A stretch of DNA of 16,920 nucleotides from Flavobacteriaceae bacterium. Its GTDB lineage: Bacteria > Bacteroidota > Bacteroidia > Flavobacteriales > Flavobacteriaceae. The stretch is from contig JABSPP010000012.1 of NCBI GenBank assembly GCA_013214275.1, positions 1 through 16,920 of the forward strand. The letters are read 5' to 3'. How positions within the stretch are numbered: the first letter of the stretch is position 1; each line of letters begins with the position of its first letter. Positions 1-7,260 of the stretch are shown piece after piece. The position numbers and the translations under genes are program-made. Under the pieces are notes generated by a model, which was not told the DNA's origin, did no database searches, and saw only the letters and a list, made by a program, of their open reading frames with translations.

Positions 1-684
1 GGGCATCAAGAGGAAAATACCTTGTTCCACAGACAAATAGGAATATCGTTTCTGGAAGGTCTTAGCTTTGGATATGAGCCAGGGTACGATTCTCCTGCTT
101 ACGATCTTGGAGATACAGAGATGTACTGGGAATTTGAGGGAGACGATACTCCTTACGTTATTGCGGGAGTTCAGCCTATAGACGAGGACTTAGAAGTTCC
201 CTTAACCGTGCTTATGGGATACACAGGGGAAGTAAGCATTGGCATTGATGAGATAGAGAACATCAATAGAGAGGTGTTTTTGGTAGACAAAAACCCTGAT
301 GGAACAGAAGTATCATATGCAATTAGTGATGAATTGATCACACTTAATTTAGAACAAGGAACGTATCAAGATCGTTTTTTCATCACCTTTAGTAGTGAGA
401 CGCTAGGCAACGATGAGCAACTGTGGGGCTCTCAACTAGAAATCTATGTCGATCAAGACAATGCTGAACTGGTTGTAGGGAATCACACAGACACTAGAAT
501 TTCAAGGCTTATGCTTTACAATATTCTAGGACAAGAGATTCAGGGATGGATGGATGAAGAAGCGGAGCAAAGTCAAAATCAGAAGCGATTTAACATCAAT
601 CGCTATTTACCACAAGGCATCTATATCTTACAAATACACACAGATCAAGGAATTGCAGAGAAGAAACTTCATATAAAACTTTAA
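1..684 (+). CDS. C-terminal part of a secreted protein with a type IX secretion (Por) sorting domain; 5' end outside the window
   Basis: The reading frame is open to the first base of the window, so this is a partial gene and the TTG at 22 is not its start. About 227 codons are visible. The last 70 or so residues resemble the C-terminal sorting domain of T9SS cargo: a short strand ending RISRLMLYNILGQEI, then a loop, then LPQGIYILQIHT and a closing KKLHIKL. In this family the domain directs export across the outer membrane and is then removed or used for surface anchoring. The visible upstream part is acidic (many Asp and Glu) and looks like beta-rich extracellular repeat material, but I recognise no catalytic domain in it. 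The cargo function therefore lies outside the window or is unknown. The gene ends with TAA at 682-684. Confidence 0.85.
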   Translation, partial: GHQEENTLFHRQIGISFLEGLSFGYEPGYDSPAYDLGDTEMYWEFEGDDTPYVIAGVQPIDEDLEVPLTVLMGYTGEVSIGIDEIENINREVFLVDKNPDGTEVSYAISDELITLNLEQGTYQDRFFITFSSETLGNDEQLWGSQLEIYVDQDNAELVVGNHTDTRISRLMLYNILGQEIQGWMDEEAEQSQNQKRFNINRYLPQGIYILQIHTDQGIAEKKLHIKL

Positions 685-699
685 CGATAGGTGGTAGAT

Positions 700-722
700 A
701 ACCAATACGTTAATCATTGGTT
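700..722 (+). other. Small stem-loop 3' of the T9SS cargo gene
   Basis: A perfect 7-base inverted repeat (AACCAAT at 700-706, ATTGGTT at 716-722) with a 9-base loop lies 15 bases after the stop codon. No run of T follows it, so it is not a standard intrinsic terminator. It could protect the 3' end of the transcript. The rest of 685-897 shows no gene. Confidence 0.3.
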
Positions 723-897
723 CAATATGGTGAGTAAAAAAGGCTCCTAGATGTGGATTCAAACTTTACATTAGAAGCAGCTTTTTAAGCTAAAAAAGCG
801 TTAACAGCAAAAGATAGAAAGAGTAAGATAAACTATAGTAAAGTCTGAGCAATACCCTTTATTGCTGTTGCGAATTTTAAGGTGATCTTTTTAAAAT

Positions 898-2298
898 TTA
901 GGCGTTTAGCGGACTGCCATCCCACGCAGCTTTTGCAGCCTCTTTAAAAGCTTCTGAATACGTTGGATGGCCATGACATATTCTTGCAAAATCTTCTGCC
1001 GAGGCCTTGTATTCCATCCCCACTGCTGCTTCCATGATTAAATCAGCGGCTCTGGGACCCACAATGTGAACCCCTAAAACCTCGTCTGTTGCTTTACTTG
1101 CGAGTACTTTTACAAATCCATCGAGATCACCACTTGCACGTGAACGACCTAATGCTCTCATAGAGAATTTTCCAGACTTGTAATCAATGCCTGCATCTTT
1201 TAGTTCCTCTTCTGTCTTCCCGATAGCGGCAACCTCGGGCCATGTGTAAACAATGCCAGGAATTAGGTTATAATCAATGTGAGGCTGCTGTCCAGCGATG
1301 AATTCTGCAACAACAACACCCTCCTCCTCTGCTTTGTGAGCCAACATTGTTCCTTTTACAACATCTCCAATCGCATAAACATTAGGAATACTTGTTTGAA
1401 GGTGCTGGTTGATCTCTATTTGACCTTTTTCATTGACTTTAACGCCTATGTTTTCCAATCCTAGTCCTTCGGTATATGGTCTCCGACCAACTGCAACGAG
1501 GCAATAGTCTCCAGAAAATTTTACATCTTCTCCTTTTTTATTTTTAGCCTTTACAGAAATTATATCTTGATTTCTCTGTACCTCGGTCACAGCGTGACTG
1601 GTGAAAAACTTGACTCCTTGTTTTTTCAAAACTTTTTGTAATTCTTTTGAAACATCTGCATCCATTCCAGGAACAATATTACCTTGGTATTCAATCACAC
1701 TAACGTTGGCACCTAGCCTTTTGTAAACAGATCCCAATTCAAGTCCTATCACCCCCCCTCCGATGACTAGTAAATGTTTTGGAATTTCAGAAAGTTTCAG
1801 CGCTTCTGTGGAGGTAATAATTCGCTCTTTATCAATGGAGATAAAGGGTAGATTTGAGGGTTTTGATCCTGTAGCTATAATGATATTTTTCCCTTCAATA
1901 ACTTCCTCTTTACCATCATTCTTGGTTACTTTGACATGAGTTTCGTCTGTAAAAGAGCCTAGACCTTCAAAGACATCAATATTGTTTTTATCCATCAAGA
2001 ATTTTACTCCACCAGTTGTTTGATCTACGACTTTGGCTTTGCGTTCAATCATTTTTGAAAAGTCAATTTTTGGAGGATCAATCATGATTCCGTGTCCTTC
2101 GAAGTGTTTTACCGCATCATAGTAATGGTGAGAAGAATCTAAGAGTGCTTTTGATGGGATACAACCAACATTTAAGCAGGTTCCCCCTAGCGTTTTGTAT
2201 TTCTCTACAATGGCAGCTTTTAATCCTAATTGAGAGGCTCTAACAGCGGCAATATATCCACCAGGTCCAGAGCCAATAACAATCACGTCGTAAATCAT
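898..2298 (-). CDS. lpdA: Dihydrolipoyl dehydrogenase (E3)
   Basis: Cytoplasmic FAD enzyme that reoxidises dihydrolipoamide with NAD+; it is the E3 part of the pyruvate, 2-oxoglutarate and branched-chain 2-oxoacid dehydrogenase complexes and of the glycine cleavage system. The 466-residue length is normal. FAD-binding GSGPGG is at residues 9-14. The redox disulfide is in GGTCLNVGC (Cys41 and Cys46). A second Rossmann motif, GGGVIGLELG, near residue 180 binds NAD. AIGDV near residue 310 is the second FAD contact. The catalytic His-Glu pair is in HPTYSE (His444, Glu449). The start is the ATG at 2296-2298, which puts the FAD motif at the usual distance. No E1 or E2 gene is adjacent, so it is probably a shared stand-alone E3. 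It is transcribed away from the following glycosyltransferase gene, and its promoter region contains a palindrome (2308-2350). Confidence 0.97.
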   Translation of the reverse strand: MIYDVIVIGSGPGGYIAAVRASQLGLKAAIVEKYKTLGGTCLNVGCIPSKALLDSSHHYYDAVKHFEGHGIMIDPPKIDFSKMIERKAKVVDQTTGGVKFLMDKNNIDVFEGLGSFTDETHVKVTKNDGKEEVIEGKNIIIATGSKPSNLPFISIDKERIITSTEALKLSEIPKHLLVIGGGVIGLELGSVYKRLGANVSVIEYQGNIVPGMDADVSKELQKVLKKQGVKFFTSHAVTEVQRNQDIISVKAKNKKGEDVKFSGDYCLVAVGRRPYTEGLGLENIGVKVNEKGQIEINQHLQTSIPNVYAIGDVVKGTMLAHKAEEEGVVVAEFIAGQQPHIDYNLIPGIVYTWPEVAAIGKTEEELKDAGIDYKSGKFSMRALGRSRASGDLDGFVKVLASKATDEVLGVHIVGPRAADLIMEAAVGMEYKASAEDFARICHGHPTYSEAFKEAAKAAWDGSPLNA

Positions 2299-2307
2299 CT
2301 GTTATTA

Positions 2308-2350
2308 AAATTTTATCCCACAAAATTACATATAAATGTGGATAAAATTT
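2308..2350. repeat. Imperfect palindrome upstream of lpdA, with a DnaA-box-like arm
   Basis: The left arm (2308-2322) and right arm (2337-2350) are inverted repeats of 14 bases that differ only by one extra C in the left arm. The loop is 14 bases and AT-rich. The right arm contains TGTGGATAA (2337-2345), the exact complement of the standard DnaA box TTATCCACA. The left arm has the same box broken by the extra C. The palindrome covers the probable lpdA promoter, so it could be an operator or part of the 5' leader. What binds it cannot be told from sequence. Confidence 0.5.
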
Positions 2351-2353
2351 AAA
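2321..2353 (-). promoter_or_regulatory. Predicted lpdA promoter (Bacteroidota type)
   Basis: Read on the minus strand, TAATTTTG (2328 down to 2321) fits the Bacteroidota -7 element TAnnTTTG exactly. A TTTA (2353 down to 2350) lies 21 bases upstream and is a weak -33 element. Transcription would start near 2314, leaving a leader of roughly 16 bases before the lpdA ATG. The -7 box sits between and within the arms of the palindrome. Confidence 0.45.
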
Positions 2354-2622
2354 AATTGGTTAGATTTACTCAAGGATTAAGGTTACGTTTTTGTTCCGTA
2401 AAATCTTTTCAATGGATTTAGCCAAAAGAAACTTAACCCCTTCTAGAAAATAAATAATTTAAAATTAAATAGTTATTATAAATTTTAAGATGTGAGAACA
2501 GTGGAGAAAAATCTATTATTTCTTTTTTCCGCTGAGACGATCTTACTTGAGAATATGAAGCAGATTTATAAAGAAGGCAGTTATGATTATAATTCTAATG
2601 CTACTCAACACCCCTGGTATTT

Positions 2623-3996
2623 TTGCACTACCCCATTCAATTATCGGATTTTAGATCACACAGAACACAGAAAGAAAGAGTTGGGCTTTCCCGAATTGTT
2701 CAACTGCTCTTTGAAAATCGAAGAGCAACTCAAAACTCAAGAGTCATAGATCATAGAGTATTTATAGTTGGTTCTGTATGGGTAGAACCTCATTCCTCTG
2801 CTGCTGGCAGCAGAATGCTTCAGTTAATCCAGTTTTTTTTAGCCCAAAAGTGGAAGGTTTTCTTTGGGACAGCAGCAATTAAGGGTCGTCATTCTTTAGA
2901 TCTTAGGTCATATGGGGTTCACGAATTAACCATAGAGCCCAATAATTCGACATTTGATTTGTTGATTCAAAAGATCAAACCAACGATTGTATTATTTGAT
3001 CGATTTGTGATGGAGGAACAGTTTGGGTGGAGAGTCGCAGAGAACTGTCCTGATGCGTTGAGAATTTTAGATTCTGAAGATTTACATTGCCTCAGAAAGA
3101 CGAGACATGAAGCCATAAAAAAGCAGATTGCATTTACTGAAGAGAGGCTCATGGCTTCTGAGATTACAAAGAGAGAAATTGCTTCTATCTATCGTTGCGA
3201 TTTAAGTTTAATTATTTCAAGGTTTGAAATGAAATTACTTAAAGAGACGTTTAAAATACAGGAATCATTATTGTGCCATCTCCCTTTTTTCTTAACACCC
3301 GTATCTGAAAAAAGACAGGTTAACTGGCCTTCCTACGAGGATCGTAAACATTTTGTTTTTATTGGAAACTTCTTGCATGCTCCTAATTTAGACGCTGCAT
3401 TGATGCTTAAAAGGGAACTGTGGAGAAGAATCCGACCACAAATTCCCGACACTCAGCTTCATATTTATGGTGCATATCCTAATCAACAGATTAGGGAGCT
3501 TCACAATGTAAAAGAGCACTTTTACGTGCATGGGTTTACGGAAAGTGCCACAGACATGTTAGAACATGCAAGAGTTTTGCTAGCTCCCTTACGCTTTGGC
3601 GCTGGAATAAAAGGAAAATTGACAGATGCCATGCAATGCGGAACTCCTTCTGTAACCACTAATATAGGCGCAGAAGGGATGTGTGACGGTACTTCTTGGA
3701 GTGGTTTTATTGCTGACGACTGGGAAAAGTTTGCTCGCAGTGCGGTGCTCCTGTATTCGCAAAAAAAAGTATGGCTACAGGCACAACAAAATGGGACTGA
3801 CATTATTAACAATCTGTTTGTTGCAGAGAAGGGGCATACCAAGTTCTTACTGAGAATTGAAGAAAGTATTGGAAACCTTAGTAAGCTTAGATCGCTTAAT
3901 TTTATAGGTCAGCTTTTGCATTATCACACGGCAAAAAGTACAAAGTATCTCAGTAAGTGGATTGAGGAAAAGAAAGGTGGCTCTCCTAAAAACTAA
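2623..3996 (+). CDS. Glycosyltransferase, GT-B fold (group 1 / GT4-like); start uncertain
   Basis: Probably transfers a sugar from a nucleotide-activated donor during surface polysaccharide or glycoconjugate synthesis; substrate unknown. Homology-like sequence begins at about residue 45 (RVFIVGSVWVEP, then SSAAGSRM), the N-terminal Rossmann strand and loop of such enzymes in Bacteroidota. DSEDLHCLR follows near residue 150. The C-terminal donor-binding domain has FIGNFLHAPN, then HGF, then APLRFGAGIKGKLTDAM from residue 321, AMQCGTPSV and GAEGM. The classic EX7E pair is replaced by a G/K version. The frame has no ATG before 2815. The listed start is a TTG at 2623, which itself overlaps a promoter-like TATTTTTG, so the true start is probably nearer 2755 or uses a rare codon. 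No polysaccharide genes are adjacent. Confidence 0.75.
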   Translation: MHYPIQLSDFRSHRTQKERVGLSRIVQLLFENRRATQNSRVIDHRVFIVGSVWVEPHSSAAGSRMLQLIQFFLAQKWKVFFGTAAIKGRHSLDLRSYGVHELTIEPNNSTFDLLIQKIKPTIVLFDRFVMEEQFGWRVAENCPDALRILDSEDLHCLRKTRHEAIKKQIAFTEERLMASEITKREIASIYRCDLSLIISRFEMKLLKETFKIQESLLCHLPFFLTPVSEKRQVNWPSYEDRKHFVFIGNFLHAPNLDAALMLKRELWRRIRPQIPDTQLHIYGAYPNQQIRELHNVKEHFYVHGFTESATDMLEHARVLLAPLRFGAGIKGKLTDAMQCGTPSVTTNIGAEGMCDGTSWSGFIADDWEKFARSAVLLYSQKKVWLQAQQNGTDIINNLFVAEKGHTKFLLRIEESIGNLSKLRSLNFIGQLLHYHTAKSTKYLSKWIEEKKGGSPKN

Positions 3997-4205
3997 CTCG
4001 TGACTTATTCGTTTTATCGCAGAGTGATTGCCAAGGGTTTAATCCCCACAGGCTTGCCTCGAAATGATTAAAGTAGTTCCCTTTGAATGATTCATGAGCC
4101 TGCTCCGAGGTAGTTGATTTTTGTTGTATTATTCTGCAATTCACAAATAACGATTTGACGAAAGTAAATGATCTTATATTCTAATCTTACACAAAGAGTT
4201 GTTTT

Positions 4206-4300
4206 AATGCTGCGTTAGGGATAAAAGCGGCATCCTTTTTTGTCCTGCCAAGGCAAAAAAGATATAGCGGATAGCCCGACCCGAAGGGAACGCCCACAAA
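4206..4300 (+). repeat. Structured dispersed repeat, copy 1 (possible small RNA or REP-like element)
   Basis: Nearly identical (about nine in ten positions) to the reverse complement of 11053-11146. The unit is richer in G and C than its surroundings. A central hairpin pairs ATCCTTTTTTG (from 4232) with CAAAAAAGAT (to 4263). On each side of it is a GATA-AGCGG-like box. The outer ends, GCGTT (4212-4216) and AACGC (4289-4293), can pair. Three of the differences between the copies fall in the apical loop of the hairpin. It could be a non-coding RNA, a REP-like mobile element or a boundary element. Repeats of this general look are common between genes of Flavobacteriia; a match to a named Rfam family such as Flavo-1 would need a search. 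Confidence 0.7.
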
Positions 4301-4343
4301 CATCACTCTCTTAAATTTACCCCTTATTTACTCGCTTTTATAG

Positions 4344-4374
4344 TTTGCCAATCAAATAATTAGTCATACATTTG
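4344..4374 (+). promoter_or_regulatory. Predicted rplM operon promoter (Bacteroidota sigma-A type)
   Basis: TTTG at 4344-4347, a 19-base spacer, then TACATTTG at 4367-4374 followed by CAC. This is an exact fit to the phylum consensus TTTG-N19-21-TAnnTTTG. Transcription should start near 4381, about 54 bases before the rplM ATG. That rules out the upstream in-frame TTG at 4372 as the start codon. Confidence 0.75.
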
Positions 4375-4434
4375 CACTCCTTTTTTGAGGAAAAAAATGA
4401 ATTATTCACTAGAACAAAAACTAAACGTGTAATT

Positions 4435-4890
4435 ATGAACACATTGAGTTACAAAACAGTGTCTGCCAATAAAGCTACGGTTACCAAGGAGTGGTTATTG
4501 GTTGATGCGGACGGGCAAACGTTGGGTCGTCTAGCTTCTAAAGTGGCAAAACTTATTAGAGGTAAACACAAACCGAATTTTACTCCTCACGTAGATTGTG
4601 GAGACAATGTGGTTGTGATCAACGCAGAGAAAATTACCCTGTCTGGAAAAAAATGGACAGACAAAACTTACATTCGCCACACTGGCTATCCTGGTGGTCA
4701 GAGATCGTTAACTGCAACAGAAATGTTTGAAAAAAACCCCGCTAGATTATTGGAAAAAGCAGTAAAAGGAATGTTACCAAAAAACAAGCTAGGTAGCGCT
4801 CTTTTTAGAAATTTGTATGTATATGCTGGGAGTGAGCACAAGCAAGAGGCTCAGACCCCGAAAGTAATGAACCTAAACGATCTTAAATAA
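4435..4890 (+). CDS. rplM: 50S ribosomal protein L13
   Basis: Early-assembly protein of the large ribosomal subunit that binds 23S rRNA. The 151 residues span the full family length. Landmarks are EWLLVDADGQTLGRLAS, LIRGKHKPNFTPHVDCGD, VVINAEKI, YIRHTGYPGGQRS near the middle, and a C-terminal YAGSEHKQEAQ. The ATG at 4435 is chosen because it gives MNTLSYKTVSANKATV, the N-terminus usual in Flavobacteriia, and because the promoter overlaps the alternative upstream start. It is the first gene of the run rplM-rpsI-rpsB-tsf, and its stop codon overlaps the rpsI start by one base. Confidence 0.97.
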   Translation: MNTLSYKTVSANKATVTKEWLLVDADGQTLGRLASKVAKLIRGKHKPNFTPHVDCGDNVVVINAEKITLSGKKWTDKTYIRHTGYPGGQRSLTATEMFEKNPARLLEKAVKGMLPKNKLGSALFRNLYVYAGSEHKQEAQTPKVMNLNDLK

Positions 4891-5276
4891 TGGAAACAGT
4901 ACACAAAATAGGTAGAAGAAAGACGGCTGTAGCCCGTGTTTACGTTTCTGAAGGGAAAGGGAACATCACTATCAATAAAAGAGAGCTACAACAGTATTTT
5001 ACTACTCCCACCCTACAATACAAGGTAAAACAACCTCTAATGTTAACGGAGAACCTTAAGTCTTATGACATTAAAGTTAACGTTCACGGTGGTGGGGTTA
5101 CTGGACAAGCTGAAGCTATCCGATTGGGAATTACAAGGGCTCTTGTTGCGATTAACGAAGAGCATAGAGCCGTTTTAAAACCGGAAGGGTTATTAACTCG
5201 TGACCCAAGAATGGTAGAGCGCAAGAAATTTGGTCTGAAAAAAGCACGAAAGAAATTCCAATTCTCGAAACGTTAG
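4890..5276 (+). CDS. rpsI: 30S ribosomal protein S9
   Basis: Small-subunit protein whose C-terminal tail reaches the P-site tRNA anticodon stem. The 128 residues are full length. The N-terminus has IGRRKTAVARVY, the middle has GGGVTGQAEAIRLGITRAL, and the tail KKARKKFQFSKR ends in the conserved Ser-Lys-Arg. The ATG shares its A with the TAA of rplM (4888-4892), which suggests coupled translation. L13-S9 is the near-universal gene pair. Confidence 0.98.
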   Translation: METVHKIGRRKTAVARVYVSEGKGNITINKRELQQYFTTPTLQYKVKQPLMLTENLKSYDIKVNVHGGGVTGQAEAIRLGITRALVAINEEHRAVLKPEGLLTRDPRMVERKKFGLKKARKKFQFSKR

Positions 5277-5390
5277 AATACAATTTTCAATTCTTATAAT
5301 TAATCATATAACCGTTTAGCATCTAAATATACGAGACTCTTAAAGACTACTTGTATATTGCTAGTAACAGAAAGTAAACACATTTTAAAA

Positions 5391-6161
5391 ATGGCAAATT
5401 TAGACATCAAAGAACTATTAGAAAGCGGAGTGCATTTTGGACATTTAACAAGAAAGTGGGATCCAAATATGGCTCCGTACATTTATACAGAACGCAATGG
5501 TGTTCACATCATCGACTTGTATAAGACGGCAGCAAAGATTGAAGAGGCTTCCAAGGCACTGAAGAAAATTGCAAATTCGGGTAGAAAAATATTATTTGTA
5601 GCAACCAAAAAACAAGCCAAGGACATTGTTGCTGGAAAAGCAAGTTCAGTGAACATGCCTTACATTACTGAAAGATGGCCTGGAGGTATGCTCACAAACT
5701 TTGTAACGATTAGAAAGGCAGTTAAGAAAATGGCCTCTATCGACAGAATGAAGCAAGACGGGTCGTTTGATGCTTTGTCTAAAAGAGAAAAACTACAAAT
5801 CAATAGACAAAGAGAAAAGCTAGATAAAAATTTAGGTTCTATTGCTGATATGACACGCTTGCCAGGTGCAATTTTTATCATAGATATCAAGAAAGAGCAC
5901 ATCGCAGTTGCTGAGGCAGAAAAGTTAAATATTCCTATTTTCGCCATGGTAGATACGAACTCGGACCCTAGACCTATCGATTTTGTGATTCCATCAAATG
6001 ATGACGCTTCAAAGTCTATTGATAAGGTATTGAGTTTTGTAACCGATGCCATTGCTGAAGGACTTGCTGATAGAAAAGCAGACAAGGAGAAAGCGAAAAT
6101 AGAGGTTGAGGTAAAAAACACTCCAGACACGGTTGAATTAGCCACGGAAGAAAAAAAATAA
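5391..6161 (+). CDS. rpsB: 30S ribosomal protein S2
   Basis: Small-subunit protein at the head-body junction, needed to bring S1 to the ribosome. The 256 residues begin MANLDIKELLESGVHFGH, the S2 signature, followed by TRKWDPNMAPYIYTERNGVHIIDL. Later landmarks are RWPGGMLTNF, GAIFIIDIKKEH and DTNSDPRPIDFVIPSNDDA. An acidic and lysine-rich tail of about 30 residues follows, as in other Bacteroidota. The ATG at 5391 is chosen over the in-frame TTG at 5358 because it gives the standard N-terminus. A gap of 114 bases separates it from rpsI. It contains TATATTGC near 5355, only a partial promoter match, so readthrough from rplM or a weak internal promoter is possible. Confidence 0.97.
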   Translation: MANLDIKELLESGVHFGHLTRKWDPNMAPYIYTERNGVHIIDLYKTAAKIEEASKALKKIANSGRKILFVATKKQAKDIVAGKASSVNMPYITERWPGGMLTNFVTIRKAVKKMASIDRMKQDGSFDALSKREKLQINRQREKLDKNLGSIADMTRLPGAIFIIDIKKEHIAVAEAEKLNIPIFAMVDTNSDPRPIDFVIPSNDDASKSIDKVLSFVTDAIAEGLADRKADKEKAKIEVEVKNTPDTVELATEEKK

Positions 6162-6183
6162 ATTAAATTAACGAAAATCGGAC

Positions 6184-7155
6184 ATGGAAACAGTGAAAAT
6201 AAGTGCTGCTGATGTAAAAAAATTAAGGGACGCAACGGGTGCTGGAATGATGGACTGCAAAAAAGCATTGGTTGAAGCACAAGGCGATTTTGATAAAGCC
6301 GTTGATATTTTACGTAAAAAGGGACAAAAGATTGCAGCAAAAAGAGCTGATAGAGCATCTACTGAAGGCGTTGCTGTAACAAGAGTTAATGAAGACAAAA
6401 CGGCTGGCGTAGCCATAGTTCTTGCTTGCGAGACAGATTTTGTTGGGAAAAACGAGTCTTTTGTTGCACTTGGTGGAGAATTCGCAGACATTGCCTTAAA
6501 CTGCAGTGACAAAGAATCTTTTCTTGCTGCTGATTTTGGCGGCATAACCGTTGCTGAAAAACTTATTGAACAAACTGGAGTGATCGGCGAAAAACTAGAT
6601 ATCACTTCCTTTGAAAAAATAGAGGCTCCATATGTTGGCTCTTACACTCACATTGGTAAAATTGCCGCTCTTGTAGGCTTGTCAAGTGCAGTTGAACATG
6701 CTGATGTCTTATCAAAAGACATTGCTATGCAAGTTGCTTCAATGGGAGCTACCACCTTGTCCTATAAAGATTTTGATCCTGCATTTATTGCTTCAGAAAC
6801 TGAAGCTAGAATTGCCGCAATCCAAAAAGACAATGAAGAATTGGCAAGACTAGGAAAGACCTTAAAAAATGTGCCCCAGTACATTTCCATGTTTCAATTG
6901 ACTGATGAGGTTTTAGACCAAGCCAAGGAAGAGGCGAAAGCAGTTTTAAAAGCAGAAGGAAAGCCCGAAAAAATTTGGGACAGAATTCTTCCCGGTAAAA
7001 TGGAAAGATTTATTTCAGACAATACAACATTGGACAAAGAGTTGTGTTTACTTGACCAATCTTTTATCAAAGATGAGAAGAAAAGTGTTGCCGCTTACGT
7101 TGAATCATACGGAGATGTTTCTGTCGTTGGATTCAAGCGTGTTACACTAGGATAA
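6184..7155 (+). CDS. tsf: Elongation factor Ts
   Basis: Nucleotide exchange factor that releases GDP from EF-Tu in the cytoplasm. The N-terminal UBA-like domain contains VKKLRDATGAGMMDCKKAL, the EF-Ts signature. ETDFVGKNESF is the TDFV motif that inserts at the EF-Tu nucleotide site. HIGKIAALVGL and IAMQVASMGA mark the core subdomains. At 323 residues it is longer than the E. coli protein (283), within the range I expect for Bacteroidota. It starts 22 bases after rpsB, the typical rpsB-tsf pairing, and is followed by a strong terminator. Confidence 0.97.
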   Translation: METVKISAADVKKLRDATGAGMMDCKKALVEAQGDFDKAVDILRKKGQKIAAKRADRASTEGVAVTRVNEDKTAGVAIVLACETDFVGKNESFVALGGEFADIALNCSDKESFLAADFGGITVAEKLIEQTGVIGEKLDITSFEKIEAPYVGSYTHIGKIAALVGLSSAVEHADVLSKDIAMQVASMGATTLSYKDFDPAFIASETEARIAAIQKDNEELARLGKTLKNVPQYISMFQLTDEVLDQAKEEAKAVLKAEGKPEKIWDRILPGKMERFISDNTTLDKELCLLDQSFIKDEKKSVAAYVESYGDVSVVGFKRVTLG

Positions 7156-7168
7156 AGTATCTAATTTC

Positions 7169-7206
7169 AAATAAAAAACCTCACCATCAAGCGAGGTTTT
7201 TTATTT
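7169..7206 (+). terminator. Intrinsic terminator after tsf
   Basis: A perfect 14-base stem pairs 7169-7182 with 7193-7206 around a 10-base loop. The GAGG at the base of the right arm runs straight into TTTTTTATTT. The mirror-image A run on the left means it may also work on the other strand. It ends the rplM-tsf transcript 13 bases after the tsf stop codon. Confidence 0.9.
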
Positions 7207-7214
7207 ACAGCCAG

Positions 7215-7245
7215 TTTACAAAAAAGAAAAAAATCCGTAGTTTTG
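7215..7245 (+). promoter_or_regulatory. Predicted pyrH promoter
   Basis: TTTA at 7215-7218, a 19-base spacer, then TAGTTTTG at 7238-7245, an exact TAnnTTTG. Transcription would start near 7252, leaving a leader of only about 9 bases before the pyrH ATG. It lies directly after the tsf terminator, which makes pyrH-frr a separate unit. Confidence 0.6.
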
Positions 7246-7260
7246 TTCAATTTTCAGATT

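Larger units (their letters stand above)
2299..2622. other. AT-rich gap between divergent lpdA and glycosyltransferase genes
   Basis: These 324 bases hold the lpdA promoter and palindrome at the left end. A very AT-rich stretch follows near 2445-2490. At the right end a TATTTTTG at 2618-2625 fits the -7 promoter element, although no convincing -33 element lies 19-21 bases before it. Open frames here are short and do not resemble proteins. I see no RNA gene. Confidence 0.5.
3997..4434. other. Gap between the glycosyltransferase gene and rplM
   Basis: This 438-base gap contains one copy of a structured repeat (4206-4300), the rplM promoter (4344-4374) and a leader of about 54 bases. I see no gene in 3997-4205. 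No clear terminator follows the glycosyltransferase gene. Confidence 0.6.

Noticed and set aside
848..866. Stem-loop AGCAATA/TATTGCT downstream of lpdA
   Set aside because: Seven paired bases, but on the minus strand no T run follows; too weak to call the lpdA terminator.
2583..2654. ATG-started frame MIIILMLLNTPGIFALPHS, signal-peptide-like
   Set aside because: It stops after 23 codons, and joining it to the glycosyltransferase would need a frameshift with no support; cytoplasmic glycosyltransferases of this type lack signal peptides.
2492..2749. 85-codon open frame before the glycosyltransferase
   Set aside because: Its composition does not look like a protein domain, it starts with a non-ATG codon in an AT-rich gap, and it overlaps the likely promoter and 5' part of the glycosyltransferase.
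4049..4110. Possible pseudoknot AGGCT/AGCCT with CCTCG/CGAGG
   Set aside because: Two 5-base pairings in 60 bases can arise by chance and nothing else supports an RNA here.
4372..4434. Upstream in-frame TTG start for rplM
   Set aside because: It lies within the -7 promoter element, before the predicted transcript start, and the extra 21 residues are not part of L13.
5660..6358. Long minus-strand open frame across rpsB-tsf
   Set aside because: It is antisense to two certain genes and its translation (rich in Ser, Phe, Leu) has no recognisable domain.
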